Shown in pieces: positions 9,634 through 19,075 of a DNA stretch of 64,000 nt (position 1 is its first letter; every line of letters starts with the position of its first letter). The translations under genes were made by a program, and so were the position numbers. The notes under the pieces were generated by a model. That model saw only the letters and a list, made by a program, of their open reading frames with translations. It was not told the DNA's origin and searched no databases. Location: the NCBI GenBank assembly GCA_001870995.2, contig MLAV02000006.1:248001-312000 (forward strand), written 5' to 3'. This DNA comes from Chitinophaga sp. CB10. GTDB lineage: Bacteria > Bacteroidota > Bacteroidia > Chitinophagales > Chitinophagaceae.

Positions 9634-10569
9634 ATGTTGTTGAACTTTGAATGGTTCCGGACCTTTAAAACCATCTACGAAACCGGCTCCCTCACCGCCA
9701 CCGCCCAGGCGCTGTACGTGTCGCAGCCCGGCGTGAGCCTGCACCTGAACTCCCTGGAAGCCTACGTGGGCTACAAGCTGTTCGACAGAACCGCCCGTAA
9801 AATGGTGCCCACCGAACGCGCCAAAGTGCTCTATAACTACATATTAGAAGCGGTGAACAAGTTAGAGGATGCCGAAACACATTTCCATAAAAGCGCAGCT
9901 ACCAATAAGTCAACGATCAGCGTAGGTATGTGCCTGGAAACGTTTCAGTTTACATTGGAACAGTATATTTCTTCCCTCCCCTTTAACATTAATATCAAAT
10001 TTGGAGAATACCCTGAAATGCAGCAGGACCTTGACCATGGAGTACTGGACCTCATCATCACGCCTCAGAAAGGTATCCAGCCTAACCTGGAATATAAACC
10101 CTTTTCCAAGGAACGCATTGTGCTGGTAGCCGGCGGCGCGCAGGACCTCTCCGAATTCAATGCCCTCATCGATTCCAAAAAAATCGCCGAAGCGGAAGCC
10201 TGGCTGAAAGATCAAACCTGGTACACCACCGCGGCGGATATGGAAAACATGCGAAAATTCTGGCACCTCAACTTCAACAAACACCCGGACTTCAGGCCAA
10301 ACTATATCGTGCCCAATAAATGCTCCATCGTTCGCTGTATGAGCGATGCCACAGGATTTGCCATCATCCCGGATTTCCTCTGCCGCCACGAGCTGGCCAG
10401 CGGCAAACTCAAGGTGGCCTGGGCCGGCAATAAAATAATGGAAAACACCCTCTACTTCGGTAAACGCAAGAAAACCATGTACAGCAAGGAAATCGGCATG
10501 ATCGAAGCCGTGTTTGAAGACCAGGCGGAAGAGTTTTCCAATGCCGCCTCCGCCCTCATCCCCGCTTAA
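9634..10569 (+). CDS. LysR-family transcriptional regulator
   Basis: A 311-residue protein. Residues about 1-60 form the winged helix-turn-helix of LysR proteins (TGSLTATAQALYVSQPGVSL and LEAYVGYKLFDRTARKMVPT). Residues 90-300 form the periplasmic-binding-protein-like effector domain, with the typical DLIITPQ and a late SDATGFAIIPDFLC. The effector is unknown. The gene is convergent with the LytTR regulator, and the two stop codons share the tetranucleotide TTAA at 10566-10569. LysR regulators often control a divergent neighbour; here the divergent gene is the PQQ-like propeller at 8250-9509. Confidence 0.93.
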   Translation: MLLNFEWFRTFKTIYETGSLTATAQALYVSQPGVSLHLNSLEAYVGYKLFDRTARKMVPTERAKVLYNYILEAVNKLEDAETHFHKSAATNKSTISVGMCLETFQFTLEQYISSLPFNINIKFGEYPEMQQDLDHGVLDLIITPQKGIQPNLEYKPFSKERIVLVAGGAQDLSEFNALIDSKKIAEAEAWLKDQTWYTTAADMENMRKFWHLNFNKHPDFRPNYIVPNKCSIVRCMSDATGFAIIPDFLCRHELASGKLKVAWAGNKIMENTLYFGKRKKTMYSKEIGMIEAVFEDQAEEFSNAASALIPA

Positions 10570-11312
10570 AGGTGAAAGGTAGGATGCATTAACTGGTAGT
10601 TCTTTAGCGCCTGCGTGGTAGTGCCGCCGTAATGGCGCCCTATCGGGATAATGGTTTTGTTGATCTCTATCTCGTTGCTGTTGAACTTCTCAATCTTCGG
10701 GATAGACACAATGAAGGACCGGTGTATCCGCACAAACATAGACTCCGGCAGCTTTTCCTCCATTTCAGAAATGGAATGATAGGTTTTGTACACCTCTTTT
10801 GTTGTAGTGATCAGCAGGTAGTTTTTCTGCGACTCGAAATAGAGAATATCATCGAGGTAAATTTTCACCATCTTCTTGTCCGACTTCACAAATATAAACG
10901 GAGGTTCCTTCTCCGGGGCTTCCGGCTTGTTGGTTTCCAGCAGCTGCTTGCTGTCCAGCTTAATGAAACGGTTGATCGCCTTCAGGAAACGCTCAAACGG
11001 AATAGGTTTCAGCAGGAAGTCCACTGCATCGAGGTCAAACCCATCCACTGCATACTGGGCATGAGCCGTGGTGAAAATCACGTTGGGCGCAGGCGTCAGC
11101 GAACGGATGAAATCCACCCCGCTGATCCCCGGCAAATTAATATCTGTAAAAATTAAATCGATCTTATGGGTATTAAGGCATCGTATCGCCTGGGTGCCAC
11201 TGGTAAAAGTACCCGCCAGGTTGAGCACCTCAATGCGGCTGATGTAAAGCTGTAGCAGGTCCGCCGCGGGCTTCTCGTCTTCAATGATAATGCAATTAAT
11301 ACTGTTATTCAT
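10566..11312 (-). CDS. LytTR-family response regulator
   Basis: A 248-residue protein. Residues 5-120 are a receiver domain with the acidic pair in IIIEDEKPA, the phospho-acceptor aspartate in IDLIFTDINLPG, and a conserved lysine in FLLKPIPFERF. Residues about 140-240 are a LytTR DNA-binding domain (FIFVKSDKKMVKIYLDDILYFES and SMFVRIHRSFIVSIPKIEKF). Its start overlaps the end of the upstream kinase gene by 8 bases, so the two are translationally coupled and form a two-component pair. No target is obvious from sequence. Confidence 0.95.
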   Translation of the reverse strand: MNNSINCIIIEDEKPAADLLQLYISRIEVLNLAGTFTSGTQAIRCLNTHKIDLIFTDINLPGISGVDFIRSLTPAPNVIFTTAHAQYAVDGFDLDAVDFLLKPIPFERFLKAINRFIKLDSKQLLETNKPEAPEKEPPFIFVKSDKKMVKIYLDDILYFESQKNYLLITTTKEVYKTYHSISEMEEKLPESMFVRIHRSFIVSIPKIEKFNSNEIEINKTIIPIGRHYGGTTTQALKNYQLMHPTFHL

Positions 11313-12387
11313 TTGATTCCAATTTCAGTTTCAGGTACACAAAATAACTATCCTCGTTCTGACTGATCTTCAAGGTATGATTTTCTCCGTAAATCAGATT
11401 CAATCGCCGCTTTACATTTTCCAGGCCTACCCCGCCGCTATGGCCGTTGAACAACTGGTGCCCGCTATGCCCCGGCACAGCGCTGTTCTCTATTTTGGCC
11501 GTCAGCCATTCCTGCTGGATGGAAATGGAAATAGTGATCCAGCTGTCCCCATACTCATTCGGCATGCTATGCTTAAAGCTATTCTCCACAAAAGCCATCA
11601 GTATAAACGGTTCCAGGAATTTATTGTCAGGATTCCCATCTATATGAAAGCTGATCTGCTGGTGATGGTCAAACCGCACCTTTTGCAGCGCGATATAATC
11701 TTCCAGGTACTTTATCTCTTTCTCCAAAGGAATGCGCGTCGTATTGATCTCATAAATGGAAAACCGCAGCAGGGACGACATGCGGGCCACTATCTCCGCG
11801 GATTCAGGGCTGGTCATCAGCGTTTTGGCATAAAGCGTATTCAGTACATTGAAAATAAAATGCGGGTGAAACTGGTTGCGCAGTATCAATAACTCCGCCT
11901 GCGTCTTTTCCTCCGCCATTCGCATAGACCGGTGCTGCTCCCGCATCCAGTTGTAAAACAGCTTCACGGAAAACGGGATCGTTACCACAAACTGCAGTTT
12001 GATGATGCTGTAGATAAACGGCGAAATGCTGAGCAGCGGCTCCTTTTGCCACTGGGTCAGGAAGTATTCGAGGATAAAGGTATTGTCGATCCAGCGCTGA
12101 ATCACCGCAAACAGCAGTATCAGCGGGATGTACAGCAGGATGAACAACCAGATCTTATTGCGGAAAAGCAACCGCTCCATCATCACTTCCAGTACAATCG
12201 CCACAAACAGCGCCCGCATGGGCAGGCTGATGATCTCGGAGGCAAACGCATTCCGGTAATCATGGAAAGGGCCGGCCTGTATAAATCCAAAAAGTAAAAC
12301 GTATAAAATCCAGTAGATGGCGTAAACACTCTTTTTCCCCAGCCTGGAACGCGGTATAGCTATCATAAGTGGACGCGAAATTACCAT
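11305..12387 (-). CDS. LytS/YehU-type sensor histidine kinase
   Basis: A 360-residue protein with about four N-terminal membrane segments (residues 20-155), a short coiled linker (SMRMAEEKTQAELLILRNQ), and the His_kinase domain with the phospho-acceptor motif NQFHPHFIFNVLNTLYA. The ATPase part carries FVENSFKHSMPNE and GHSGGVGLENVKRRLNLIYG. It is the partner of the overlapping LytTR regulator. An in-frame ATG at 12366 is an alternative start that would drop seven residues. The upstream region is shared with the divergent starch locus; whether this pair controls that locus is an open guess. Confidence 0.92.
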   Translation of the reverse strand: MVISRPLMIAIPRSRLGKKSVYAIYWILYVLLFGFIQAGPFHDYRNAFASEIISLPMRALFVAIVLEVMMERLLFRNKIWLFILLYIPLILLFAVIQRWIDNTFILEYFLTQWQKEPLLSISPFIYSIIKLQFVVTIPFSVKLFYNWMREQHRSMRMAEEKTQAELLILRNQFHPHFIFNVLNTLYAKTLMTSPESAEIVARMSSLLRFSIYEINTTRIPLEKEIKYLEDYIALQKVRFDHHQQISFHIDGNPDNKFLEPFILMAFVENSFKHSMPNEYGDSWITISISIQQEWLTAKIENSAVPGHSGHQLFNGHSGGVGLENVKRRLNLIYGENHTLKISQNEDSYFVYLKLKLESNE

Positions 12388-12569
12388 TTAAGCTAAAAAA
12401 TAATTGTCAAACGGCCGCTTTTTTATACGAACGACGCCTTTTCTTATACTAACTGCATAAAATGCCGGTCACCGGATTTATGTAGCAGGAACGGGGTTGT
12501 AAGTATAAGCACCCTTTACGGATGAAGCAGGTTTACATAAATTGCCGCATTGAATTTCACGCTCCACTT

Positions 12570-14429
12570 ATGACGAAGAAACTGATAGCCGGACTGTTGA
12601 TGTTGTGTTCCACCGCTGTTGCCTATGCCGCGCCACCTGCCGTTTACCCGGTAAACTGGTGGACAGGAATGCGTACGAATAAACTGCAATTACTGCTCAA
12701 AAGTGACGACACCGCCTTTAGCCAGGGAAAGATCGATGTACAATATAAGGGTATCCAAATCCTGGGCGCCCATACTTTCGAAAACGGCAAATACCTGGCC
12801 GTGGATATTGAAATTGCGCCGGATGCGCAACCCGGCAATGTAGATTTCGTCTATACGCTCAAAGGAAAAAAATCGCATATCTCCTGGCCGCTGAAAGCCC
12901 GTAAGGGCGAGCCCGGACGCACGTTTGCACAGGGCGTCAGCACGGCGGATATGATTTATTTCATGCTGCCGGACCGCTTTTCCAACGGCGATCCGACGAA
13001 CGATAGGGTGAAAGGGTACCGGGATCAGTCGCTGGACCGCAGCGATTACTACGCCCGCCACGGGGGCGACTTCCAGGGCATCATCAATCACCTCGACTAT
13101 TTCCGGGAGCTGGGCGCTACCGCCATCTGGATGACGCCCGTCATGGAAAACGATATGCCCTCCCGCACAGAGCATGGCTACGCCATCACCAATCCTTACC
13201 AGATTGATAAACGCTATGGCGGCAACGAAGGCTATAGGATACTGAGCGACTCCCTCCATCACCGGGGCATGAAACTCGTGCAGGACGCGGTGTACAACCA
13301 TACCGGCACCTGGCACTTCATCGTGCAGGACCTGCCTGCGGCCGACTGGCTTAACCAGTGGCCCACCTTCACCGGCACCAGCGCCCGGGAACAAGCCCTG
13401 TTTGATCCGCATGCATCCGCCATTGATAAGCGCCGCATGACGGACGGCTGGTTTGTAAAGGAAATGCCGGACTGGAACCAGCGCAATCCGTATGTAGCCA
13501 ACTTTATCATTCAAAATTCCATCTGGTATATTGAAGAATTCGGCGTGGATGCCGTGCGTATCGACACCTATATGTACAACGACCAGGAGTTTGGCAACTT
13601 GTGTAATGCCGCGCTGCTGAAGGAATACCCGCAGCTCTCCATCTTCGGGGAAGTGCTGGTGCAAAACACGCCTAACCAGGTGTACTTCGTACAAAACAAT
13701 ATCAATACGCCGTTCAAGAGCAACCTGCCCGGCGTGCTGGACTTCCAGGCGCTGTTTAATGGCATCGTGCCGGCACTCACCCAGGAAGTAGGCTGGAACA
13801 CAGGCGTGATACAGCTTTACAACGTGCTCGCGTACGATTTCCTGTATAAAGACCCCACCAAAAACGTTTTACTGCTGGATAATCATGATCTCAACAGGTT
13901 TTTTTCTGTTGTGAAAGAAGATCCGGCGAAGCAGAAGATCGCCTACACGTGGTTGCTGACCTGTCGCGGCATCCCACAGCTGTATTACGGAAGTGAAGTC
14001 CTAATGAAAGGCGAAACCAGACCGGATGGCCTCGTACGCCTCGATTTCCCCGGAGGCTGGCCAAACGATAAGCAAAACGCCTTTACCGGCGAAGGCTTAA
14101 CAGATGCGCAAAAAGAAGTACAGCAGCTTGTAAAAAAGTTAGGTACATATCGCAAAAATTCTTCTGCATTGAAATACGGACAATTGATGCAATTTGCGCC
14201 GCAGGATGGACTTTACGTGTACTTCCGTTACACCAATGATCAAACGGTGATGTGTGTCATGAACACATCCAAAGAAGCAAGGAAGATAGATTTCAATTAC
14301 TTCAACGAGCGCACCGCGGGATTCTCCGCTGCCACAAACGTACTTACGGGCGATCATTTTAAACTGGATGGCAATACGGTTATCCCGGCCATGCAGTCAT
14401 GGGTTTTAGCACTGAAAAAAGAAGAATAA
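12570..14429 (+). CDS. susA: GH13 alpha-glucan hydrolase (neopullulanase / SusA type)
   Basis: About 619 residues from the ATG at 12570, which opens a standard signal peptide (MTKKLIAGLLMLCSTAVAYA); an earlier in-frame ATG at 12522 would bury it behind 16 residues. After an N-terminal beta-sandwich domain typical of cyclomaltodextrinases and neopullulanases, the barrel carries all four GH13 regions: DAVYNH, GVDAVRIDTYMYND with the nucleophile aspartate, IFGEVL with the acid/base glutamate, and LDNHDLNRF. The enzyme should cut alpha-1,4 (and possibly alpha-1,6) linkages of starch, pullulan or maltodextrins in the periplasm or at the cell surface. It is the first gene of the SusC-SusD-SusE set. 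The symbol is by analogy. Confidence 0.9.
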   Translation: MTKKLIAGLLMLCSTAVAYAAPPAVYPVNWWTGMRTNKLQLLLKSDDTAFSQGKIDVQYKGIQILGAHTFENGKYLAVDIEIAPDAQPGNVDFVYTLKGKKSHISWPLKARKGEPGRTFAQGVSTADMIYFMLPDRFSNGDPTNDRVKGYRDQSLDRSDYYARHGGDFQGIINHLDYFRELGATAIWMTPVMENDMPSRTEHGYAITNPYQIDKRYGGNEGYRILSDSLHHRGMKLVQDAVYNHTGTWHFIVQDLPAADWLNQWPTFTGTSAREQALFDPHASAIDKRRMTDGWFVKEMPDWNQRNPYVANFIIQNSIWYIEEFGVDAVRIDTYMYNDQEFGNLCNAALLKEYPQLSIFGEVLVQNTPNQVYFVQNNINTPFKSNLPGVLDFQALFNGIVPALTQEVGWNTGVIQLYNVLAYDFLYKDPTKNVLLLDNHDLNRFFSVVKEDPAKQKIAYTWLLTCRGIPQLYYGSEVLMKGETRPDGLVRLDFPGGWPNDKQNAFTGEGLTDAQKEVQQLVKKLGTYRKNSSALKYGQLMQFAPQDGLYVYFRYTNDQTVMCVMNTSKEARKIDFNYFNERTAGFSAATNVLTGDHFKLDGNTVIPAMQSWVLALKKEE

Positions 14430-14489
14430 CAAATGGAGAGGCCACTTTGTAAAACTGAAACTATATATCATCCAACAATTCACTTCGTT

Positions 14490-17462
14490 ATGAAAAAGTT
14501 CTACCGTAGACTTTTTACAGCAGTGATGGCACTGTTGCTATGCGCGTTTTCCGTGCAGGCGCAGGCGCAGGTCAGCGGAAAAGTCACTGATGCCGAATCC
14601 GGCGAATCCCTGCCGGGCGTAAGTATCCAGATCAAGGGTACTAACAGAGGCACGCAAACTGATGCCCAGGGACACTATTCCATTTCCGGCACGACCCCTG
14701 CCACCGTCCTGATTTTTTCCTTCCTCGGCAAAGCGCCCCAGGAAATTACCGTGGGAACACAGCAATCCCTTGACGTTAAGCTCGCTGACGATCACCGCAC
14801 GCTCAATGAGGCAGTGGTGATAGGCTACGGCGTTCAAAAGAAGAAAGATGTGACCGGTAGCATCACTACCATCTCCTCCAAAGATTTCCAGAAAGGAACG
14901 ATTCAAACGCCTGACCAGCTCATTGTGGGTAAGGTGGCCGGCGTGGCCATTACTTCCAACAGCGGCCAGCCGGGCGTGGGTAGTACCATCCGCATCCGCG
15001 GTGGTTCTTCCCTGAATGCCAGCAACGATCCGCTGTTTGTGATCGATGGGGTACCGCTGAGCGGATCCACCATCAACGGCGCTCCCAACCCGCTGGCGCT
15101 CATCAACCCGAATGATATCGAAAGCATGACGGTACTCAAAGATGCCGCCGCTACCGCTATCTACGGTTCCCGCGCTTCCAACGGGGTGATTATGATCACC
15201 ACGAAAAAAGGAAAGTCCGGCGCTCCTAAAATTACTTTCAACACAAACATAGGCGTGGGTAAGATCACCAAAAAAGTAGACGTGCTGACGGCCGATGAAT
15301 TCCGCCAGTATGTAGACTCCCTCGGCGCCCCTGCGCAGAAAGCCCTCATGGGCAAGGCCAGCACCGATTGGCAGGATCAGATCTACCGCACTTCCATCAG
15401 CAACGATAACAACCTGAGTGTGGCCGGCGCATTTAAAAATATGCCTTACCGCATCTCCGCCAACTTCACCAATCAAACCGGCGTGCTGATCACCGATAAC
15501 CTGAAACGCAGCTTCCTGGGAGTAAACCTGAATCCTTCCTTCTTTGATAATCACCTGAAAGTGAATATCAGTGCCAAAGGCGTGATTTCAAAAGCCCATT
15601 ATGCCAACCAGCAGGCCATCATCAACGCCGTGCAGTTTGATCCGACACAGCCGGTGTATGACAGCGCCAGCCCCTTCGGCGGCTACTTTGAGTGGTATAG
15701 CAAGGACCCCGCTACGGGCACGGTTACACTGAATCCGAACGCGCCGCGCAACCCGGTATCCCTGATCCGCATGCAGGATAATAACAGCGAAGTAAAACGC
15801 AGTTACGGCAATATCGAATTCGATTACAAATTCCATTTCCTGCCTGACCTGCGGGCCAACTTAAACCTCGGCTACGATGTATCCCAGGGTAGCGGCACTA
15901 CCTTCGTGCCTGCAGAAGCCGGCCAGCAGTACACCGTAGGCGGCCAGAACAACCACTTCCTGCAGAAAATGAATAACCGGGTAGGGGAGTTTTACCTGAA
16001 CTACGTTAAAACTATTCCGGCCATTAAGTCCAACATCAACGTGCTGGCAGGTTACGGTTATTACGATAACAAAACCACCAACTACAATTACCCGAGCTAC
16101 AACGCCAAAGGGGAAGTGATCGAAGGCAGCGAGCCGAAGTTCCCGCTGGATATTCCGCAGAATACCCTCATCTCTTACTACGGCCGTTTGATCTATACTT
16201 TCGATGATAAATATATCTTCGCGGGCTCTATCCGTACGGACGGGTCCTCCCGCTTTGCGCCGGAAAACCGCTGGGGCGTATTCCCTTCCGCAGCGCTGAC
16301 CTGGCGTATCAACCGGGAAAATTTCCTGAAGGATGCCAGGGCCCTCAACGACCTGAAGCTCCGCCTGAGCTACGGTATCACCGGTAACCAGGATGGTATT
16401 GCCAACTACTCCTACATGGCTATTTACTCCACCAGCTCCAACAGCAGCATGTACCAGTTTGGCAACAACTGGTATAACATGCAGGCGCCGGCGGCTTATG
16501 ATAAGAACATCAAGTGGGAACAAACCGAAACCTACAACGCCGGCGTGGACTTCGCCTTCCTCGACGATCGCCTGAGAGGTAGCGTGGACGCGTATTGGAA
16601 GAAAACCAAAAACCTCCTCAATACCGTGCCTATTCCTATCGGTTCCAACTTCAGTAACCAGATACTCACCAACGTAGGTAATATTGAGAACAAAGGGGTG
16701 GAGCTGAACCTGGAAGCTACGCCGGTTGAAAAAGGCAAGTTCTCCTGGAACGTCAACTTCAACCTCACCCTGAACCAGAATAAGATCACGAACCTGACCG
16801 CCGTTACCGATCCCAGCTTCGTAGGTAACCTCACCGGCGGCATCACCGGCGGTACCGGCCAGTCTATCCAGATACACTCTGTAGGCTACAATACCTTCGC
16901 GTACTACGTGTACAAACAGGTGTACGATGCCAACGGCAAACCGGTTGAAGGCGTGTACGAGGACCTGAATAAGGACGGCGTGATCAACGAGAAAGATATG
17001 TACCGTTATAAATCCCCGGCGCCTAAAGTGTTCCTCGGTTTCGGTACCTCGCTGAATTACGACCGCTGGTCGCTCAGCACTTCCCTGCGCGCCAACCTGG
17101 GCAACTATATGTACAACAACGTGGCGTCCAACTTCGGCGTAAGAAGGAATATCCTGAACCCGCTGGGACTGCTCAACAACAGTACTACCGACATCTATAA
17201 CACCAACTTCTTCAATAACCAGTACCAGTCCGACTACTACGTACAGAATGCCTCATTCCTGCGTATGGACAACCTGAGCCTCGGTTACAACTTCGGTTCC
17301 CTGTTCAAAAACACGGCGCACCTGCGGTTGAACGCATCCTGCCAGAACGTGTTTGTCATCACGAAATACAAAGGGCTGGACCCGGAGATCAGCAGTGGTA
17401 TCGACTACAACCTGTATCCAAGATCAAGGACATTCACGCTGGGAGCTAACCTGGAGTTTTAA
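14490..17462 (+). CDS. susC: SusC/RagA-family TonB-dependent outer-membrane transporter
   Basis: About 990 residues. The ATG at 14490 starts a signal peptide (MKKFYRRLFTAVMALLLCAF then VQAQAQ); an ATG at 14433 would add 19 residues without one. Order: carboxypeptidase-D-regulatory-like domain (VSGKVTDAESGESLPGVSI), TonB-box region with NEAVVIGYGVQKKKDVTGSI, plug domain (VIDGVPLSGS, MTVLKDAAATAIYGSRASNG), then a 22-strand barrel ending in a C-terminal phenylalanine. It should import bound oligosaccharides, here probably maltooligosaccharides, using TonB energy. No N-terminal secretin/TonB signalling domain is seen, so anti-sigma signalling through it is unlikely. Confidence 0.95.
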   Translation: MKKFYRRLFTAVMALLLCAFSVQAQAQVSGKVTDAESGESLPGVSIQIKGTNRGTQTDAQGHYSISGTTPATVLIFSFLGKAPQEITVGTQQSLDVKLADDHRTLNEAVVIGYGVQKKKDVTGSITTISSKDFQKGTIQTPDQLIVGKVAGVAITSNSGQPGVGSTIRIRGGSSLNASNDPLFVIDGVPLSGSTINGAPNPLALINPNDIESMTVLKDAAATAIYGSRASNGVIMITTKKGKSGAPKITFNTNIGVGKITKKVDVLTADEFRQYVDSLGAPAQKALMGKASTDWQDQIYRTSISNDNNLSVAGAFKNMPYRISANFTNQTGVLITDNLKRSFLGVNLNPSFFDNHLKVNISAKGVISKAHYANQQAIINAVQFDPTQPVYDSASPFGGYFEWYSKDPATGTVTLNPNAPRNPVSLIRMQDNNSEVKRSYGNIEFDYKFHFLPDLRANLNLGYDVSQGSGTTFVPAEAGQQYTVGGQNNHFLQKMNNRVGEFYLNYVKTIPAIKSNINVLAGYGYYDNKTTNYNYPSYNAKGEVIEGSEPKFPLDIPQNTLISYYGRLIYTFDDKYIFAGSIRTDGSSRFAPENRWGVFPSAALTWRINRENFLKDARALNDLKLRLSYGITGNQDGIANYSYMAIYSTSSNSSMYQFGNNWYNMQAPAAYDKNIKWEQTETYNAGVDFAFLDDRLRGSVDAYWKKTKNLLNTVPIPIGSNFSNQILTNVGNIENKGVELNLEATPVEKGKFSWNVNFNLTLNQNKITNLTAVTDPSFVGNLTGGITGGTGQSIQIHSVGYNTFAYYVYKQVYDANGKPVEGVYEDLNKDGVINEKDMYRYKSPAPKVFLGFGTSLNYDRWSLSTSLRANLGNYMYNNVASNFGVRRNILNPLGLLNNSTTDIYNTNFFNNQYQSDYYVQNASFLRMDNLSLGYNFGSLFKNTAHLRLNASCQNVFVITKYKGLDPEISSGIDYNLYPRSRTFTLGANLEF

Positions 17463-17480
17463 TTAAAAAATTTTGGTAAG

Positions 17481-19064
17481 ATGAAAAAGAACTTTCTCAA
17501 AATATGTGCGCTGGCGGCAGTGGTAGGTTTTAGCTCCTGTACCAAGGACCTGGACCGGATGCCGACCAATTCCACCACTGCGGATATTGCCTACGGTTCC
17601 CTGCAGGGATACAAGCAGGTGCTCGCAAAAGTCTACGGCAGCTTTGCGCTGGCCGGTAACAATGGTACCTCTACTTCTGACCTGGCGGGTATTGACCCGG
17701 GGCAGGCCGATTTCCTCCGCCTCTTCTGGAATGCCCAGGAGCTGCCTACGGAAGAAGCCATGTGCGTTTGGAACGACCCTGGCATCCCGGATTTCCATAA
17801 CATGAACTGGACCAGCAACAACGTGCTGCTGGCGGCACTGTACAACCGTGCGCTGTTCCACGTAACCGTGGCCAACGAATTCCTCCGGGAGTCCACCGAT
17901 GACAAGATCGCTGCCCGCGGCTTTTCCGGCAAGGATGCAGAGGAGATTAAAACCTACCGCGCGGAAGCGCGTTTCCTCCGCGCCTTCGAATACTGGGTGC
18001 TGATGGACCTCTTCGCCAACCCGCCGTTTGTAACGGAAAAAGATCCGATCGGAAAATATATTCCGCCGCAAACCACCCGCGCGGAACTGTTCAAATATAT
18101 AGAGTCGGAACTGCTGGCCATAGAACCGCTGGTAGTAGCCGCCCGCAATAACGAGTATGCCCGGGTAGACCAGGGCGCTGTATGGGCGCTGCTGGCGCGC
18201 CTCTACCTCAACGCGGAGGTGTACCTCGGAAAAGGCAACGGTAAATACACCGAAGCCATCACCTATTCCTCCAAAGTAATCGCAGCAGGTTACTCCCTGA
18301 AGTCCGATTACAAAGGATTGTTCCTGGCAGATAATAATACCGCCAACCCGGAAATCATCCTGCCGATTGTATATGACGGGGTGAATACGCAGAATAATGG
18401 TGGTACCACCTTTATCATCAACGCTGCCATCAACGGGGATATGAATCCTGCTTCCTTTGGCGTGCCAGGTGGCGGCTGGGGCGGCAACAGAAGCACCAGC
18501 GCGCTGCCGGGCCTCTTTGCCGACAGGAGCGGCGCTACGGACAAGCGCGCCATGTTCTACGGCGATAAACCGGAAATTGTGGACGTTTCCCAGTTTGCCG
18601 AAGGGTTAAGGGTAGTGAAATACCGCAACGTAACTTCCACAGGGGTTACGCCGCCGGCGCCGGGTGGGTCTTTCAGCTCGGTGGACTTCCCGCTGTTCCG
18701 CCTGGCAGAGCAATACCTGATTTATGCCGAAGCGGTAAAACGCGGCGGCAGCGGCGGTAACGAAACTACCGCCCTGGGTTACCTGAACGCCTTACGGGAA
18801 CGCGCCTACGGAAATACTTCCGGCAACATTACCAGCTATAACCTGGATTATATCCTGGACGAAAGAGGACGCGAATTGTACTGGGAAGCCTTCCGCCGTA
18901 CGGACCTGATCCGGTTCGAGAAATTCACGGCCTCCGGCTACGTATGGCCATGGAAAGGCGGTGTCAGGGACGGCAGGGGCGTGGAATCCTTCCGTACCAT
19001 CTACCCGCTGCCAGCTACTGACCTGACAGCCAACCCGTCCCTCAAACAGAATGCAGGCTACTAA
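17481..19064 (+). CDS. susD: SusD/RagB-family glycan-binding lipoprotein
   Basis: A 527-residue lipoprotein with the lipobox ending at cysteine in VGFSSCTKDLDRMP. The body has the tetratricopeptide scaffold and the C-terminal SusD motifs, for example YRAEARFLRAFEYWVLMDLF, WALLARLYLNAEVY and DERGRELYWEAFRRTDLIRF. SusD proteins sit as a lid over the SusC barrel and bind the polysaccharide. The gene begins 18 bases after susC, so the two are co-transcribed. Residues that touch sugar cannot be named with certainty. Confidence 0.95.
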   Translation: MKKNFLKICALAAVVGFSSCTKDLDRMPTNSTTADIAYGSLQGYKQVLAKVYGSFALAGNNGTSTSDLAGIDPGQADFLRLFWNAQELPTEEAMCVWNDPGIPDFHNMNWTSNNVLLAALYNRALFHVTVANEFLRESTDDKIAARGFSGKDAEEIKTYRAEARFLRAFEYWVLMDLFANPPFVTEKDPIGKYIPPQTTRAELFKYIESELLAIEPLVVAARNNEYARVDQGAVWALLARLYLNAEVYLGKGNGKYTEAITYSSKVIAAGYSLKSDYKGLFLADNNTANPEIILPIVYDGVNTQNNGGTTFIINAAINGDMNPASFGVPGGGWGGNRSTSALPGLFADRSGATDKRAMFYGDKPEIVDVSQFAEGLRVVKYRNVTSTGVTPPAPGGSFSSVDFPLFRLAEQYLIYAEAVKRGGSGGNETTALGYLNALRERAYGNTSGNITSYNLDYILDERGRELYWEAFRRTDLIRFEKFTASGYVWPWKGGVRDGRGVESFRTIYPLPATDLTANPSLKQNAGY

Positions 19065-19075
19065 AACACGTTATC

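Noticed and set aside
12690..13694. A 334-codon minus-strand frame opposite the GH13 gene
   Set aside because: No family motifs, and the GH13 gene has all four catalytic regions.
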